A model generated the notes under the pieces. That model made no database searches, was not told where the DNA came from, and saw nothing but the letters and a program-made list of their open reading frames with translations. A DNA stretch of 7,509 nucleotides from an uncultured bacterium. GTDB lineage: Bacteria > Armatimonadota > UBA5829 > DSUL01. The stretch covers positions 1 through 7,509 of the forward strand of contig CALCJH010000077.1 in assembly GCA_937967775.1 (NCBI GenBank), in the 5' to 3' direction. The translations under genes and the position numbers were made by a program. Below are positions 6,423 to 7,509 of the stretch, one piece after another (position 1 is the stretch's first letter; every line of letters begins with the position of its first letter).

Positions 6423-7292
6423 TTGAGGGAGCGCCTGCAGACACTTCTGGATCTGACCAAGTTCCGCATTGCGGTTCTTGCCACGTTCTCTACCGCGGCG
6501 GGCTACATCCTTCGGGCGGAGCGGGTGGATGCGGGGCTGCTGCCCGTTCTGGCGGGAACAGCACTGCTGGGAGCCGGGAGTCTGGCTCTGAACCAGGTGC
6601 AGGAGCATCGCACTGACGCTCTGATGGAGCGCACGCGCAACAGGCCAATTCCGTCCGGGCGGATGAGCGTGGCGGAGGCGTTCTGGGTATCGGCAGGACT
6701 GTTGTTCATGGGCCTGATGATGCTCTGGGGATTCGCCGGAACCCTGCCGCTGGTGCTCGGGTTGGTCTGTGTCGTCTGGTACAACGGCCTGTATACCGGT
6801 TTGAAGAGGTGGACGCCATTTGCGGTCATTCCGGGTTCGGTCATCGGAGCCATTCCGCCGGTCATCGGATGGACGGCGGCAGGAGGCTATCCGACGCACC
6901 CGGCCATCATCTCGCTGGCTGTGTTCTTTTTCGTCTGGCAGGTGCCGCACTTCTGGCTGCTGCTGAGGAAATACGGGAAAGACTACGAGCAGGCCAGGCT
7001 CTCGTCGTTGACGCAGGTCTTCAGCGAGGAACAGCTGACGCGTCTGACGTTCGTCTGGATCGTGGCGGCGGCGGTGACGTGCTTGAGTCTGCCGGTCTTC
7101 GGGGCCGTGTATTCGAATCTGGCCGCTGCGGGACTTCTCGTGTGCGCGGTGTGGCTGGTGTGGCGGGCAAGCGGTCTGCTCTCAGCCGAGGCGGACGAGA
7201 GGTCTTTCCGCAGGACCTTTGTCAGCATCAATGTATATGCGCTCCTGGTGATGATCATCGTATCGGCGGACCGGCTGGTGAAGACCGGTTGA
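6423..7292 (+). CDS. ctaB: Protoheme IX farnesyltransferase (heme O synthase)
   Basis: A 289-residue UbiA-superfamily membrane enzyme that transfers a farnesyl group from farnesyl diphosphate to heme B, giving heme O, the first step toward heme A for this oxidase. The early LTKFRI (11-16) is typical of the family. The first prenyl-diphosphate motif is NQVQEHRTDALMERT (57-71) followed by NRPIPSGR: Asn57, Glu61 and Asp65 stand where NxxxDxxxD is usual, so the first Asp is Glu. The second region has YNGLYTGLKRWT (120-131), IPGSVIGAIPPVIGW (136-150) and HFWLLLRKYGKDY (176-188). Length and about eight or nine helices are normal. TTG start, 16 bases after ctaC, so co-transcribed. Heme A synthase, which would complete the pathway, is not in the window. 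Confidence 0.95.
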   Translation: MRERLQTLLDLTKFRIAVLATFSTAAGYILRAERVDAGLLPVLAGTALLGAGSLALNQVQEHRTDALMERTRNRPIPSGRMSVAEAFWVSAGLLFMGLMMLWGFAGTLPLVLGLVCVVWYNGLYTGLKRWTPFAVIPGSVIGAIPPVIGWTAAGGYPTHPAIISLAVFFFVWQVPHFWLLLRKYGKDYEQARLSSLTQVFSEEQLTRLTFVWIVAAAVTCLSLPVFGAVYSNLAAAGLLVCAVWLVWRASGLLSAEADERSFRRTFVSINVYALLVMIIVSADRLVKTG

Positions 7293-7328
7293 GAAGCGCC
7301 GCCTGGCAGGGACGTTTTCAGGAGGAGG

Positions 7329-7352
7329 CCGGAGCGCGCAGGGCGTCTCCGG
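7329..7352 (+). other. GC-rich hairpin between ctaB and the last gene
   Basis: CCGGAGCGC (7329-7337) pairs with GCG-t-CTCCGG (7343-7352), nine base pairs with one bulged T and a five-base loop. No U-run follows, so it is not a standard intrinsic terminator. It directly follows AGGAGGAGG (7320-7328) and ends 13 bases before the next ATG. It may be an mRNA-processing or stabilising element at the end of the oxidase genes, or influence initiation of the next gene. Confidence 0.4.
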
Positions 7353-7365
7353 GATCTGAGCGGGT

Positions 7366-7509
7366 ATGGAGTTCGTAAACAATCTGCTGTTCCAGCCGAC
7401 CGTGACGCATCTGGCGGCATCCAAGTATTTGCTGGTGCTGACCGCGTTTGTGCATTTCTCCTACATCGGCTACGTGCTTGGAACCACTCTCTTCTCTGTC
7501 TTCTTCAAC
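7366..7509 (+). CDS. N-terminus of an unidentified membrane protein, cut by the window edge
   Basis: ATG at 7366 opens 48 codons that run off the right edge; an in-frame TGA at 7357-7359 makes this the first possible start. The N-terminus MEFVNNLLFQPTVTHLAASK is followed by a hydrophobic helix at about residues 20-47 that includes His30, Tyr33 and Tyr36 (FVHFSYIGYVLG). The short amphipathic start followed by a helix carrying His is compatible with a multi-helix membrane protein, perhaps a heme-binding electron-transfer component, but I do not recognise the family. The ribosome site is weak (GAG at 7358-7360). It follows ctaB by 73 bases on the same strand and could belong to the same respiratory cluster. 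Confidence 0.65.
   Translation, partial: MEFVNNLLFQPTVTHLAASKYLLVLTAFVHFSYIGYVLGTTLFSVFFN

Noticed and set aside
5237..6484. 415-codon open frame on the - strand opposite ctaC
   Set aside because: It is antisense to a clearly real caa3 subunit II, is very rich in Arg and His, and resembles no family. Long antisense frames are expected opposite GC-rich coding DNA.
7329..7352. Hairpin as a Rho-independent terminator after ctaB
   Set aside because: The stem is good, but the bases after it (GATCTGAGCGGG) contain no T-run, so it is reported only as a structural element.

Overview
The window is GC-rich bacterial DNA with every recognisable gene on the + strand. It holds the tail of a probable phytanoyl-CoA dioxygenase (PhyH)-family gene, then what looks like the start and body of an aerobic terminal-oxidase operon: an ActF-like membrane protein, a SCO copper chaperone, cytochrome c oxidase subunits I, III, IV and II (II fused to a cytochrome c domain), and the heme O synthase CtaB. 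A further membrane-protein gene is cut by the right edge. The organism is an aerobic or facultative bacterium. The ActF-type subunit, the caa3-type subunit II and the E-variant CtaB motif suggest a phylum such as Armatimonadota, Planctomycetota, Acidobacteriota or a relative of Rhodothermota. The sequence alone does not decide between them.

Layout. Positions 1-276 are the C-terminal end of the PhyH-like protein. Positions 277-462 are non-coding or leader DNA with a possible sigma70-type promoter, a very good Shine-Dalgarno in front of a 30-codon leader ORF, and an 18-bp palindrome resembling a CRP/FNR-family site. From 463 to 7292 six short junctions link seven genes: actF-21 nt-sco-(11 nt overlap)-ctaD-(4 nt overlap)-ctaE-18 nt-ctaF-4 nt-ctaC-16 nt-ctaB. 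This spacing argues for one transcript. After ctaB a 73-nt gap contains a strong hairpin, followed by the truncated last gene.

How the genes work together. CtaB farnesylates heme B to heme O, the precursor of heme A. SCO delivers copper, most likely to the CuA site of subunit II. Subunit II takes electrons through its own fused c-type heme and passes them by CuA to subunit I, where O2 is reduced and protons are moved. Subunit I has a Tyr-Ser pair and no helix-VI glutamate, the signature of type A2 heme-copper oxidases such as the caa3 enzymes. No heme A synthase (CtaA) gene is visible.

The most notable points are: an ActF subunit of alternative complex III with no other act gene beside it; an extra segment of roughly 50 residues before the last helix of subunit III; the order I-III-IV-II instead of II-I-III-IV; and the leader region with overlapping small ORF and palindrome. 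I found no mobile element, CRISPR array, tRNA or rRNA.
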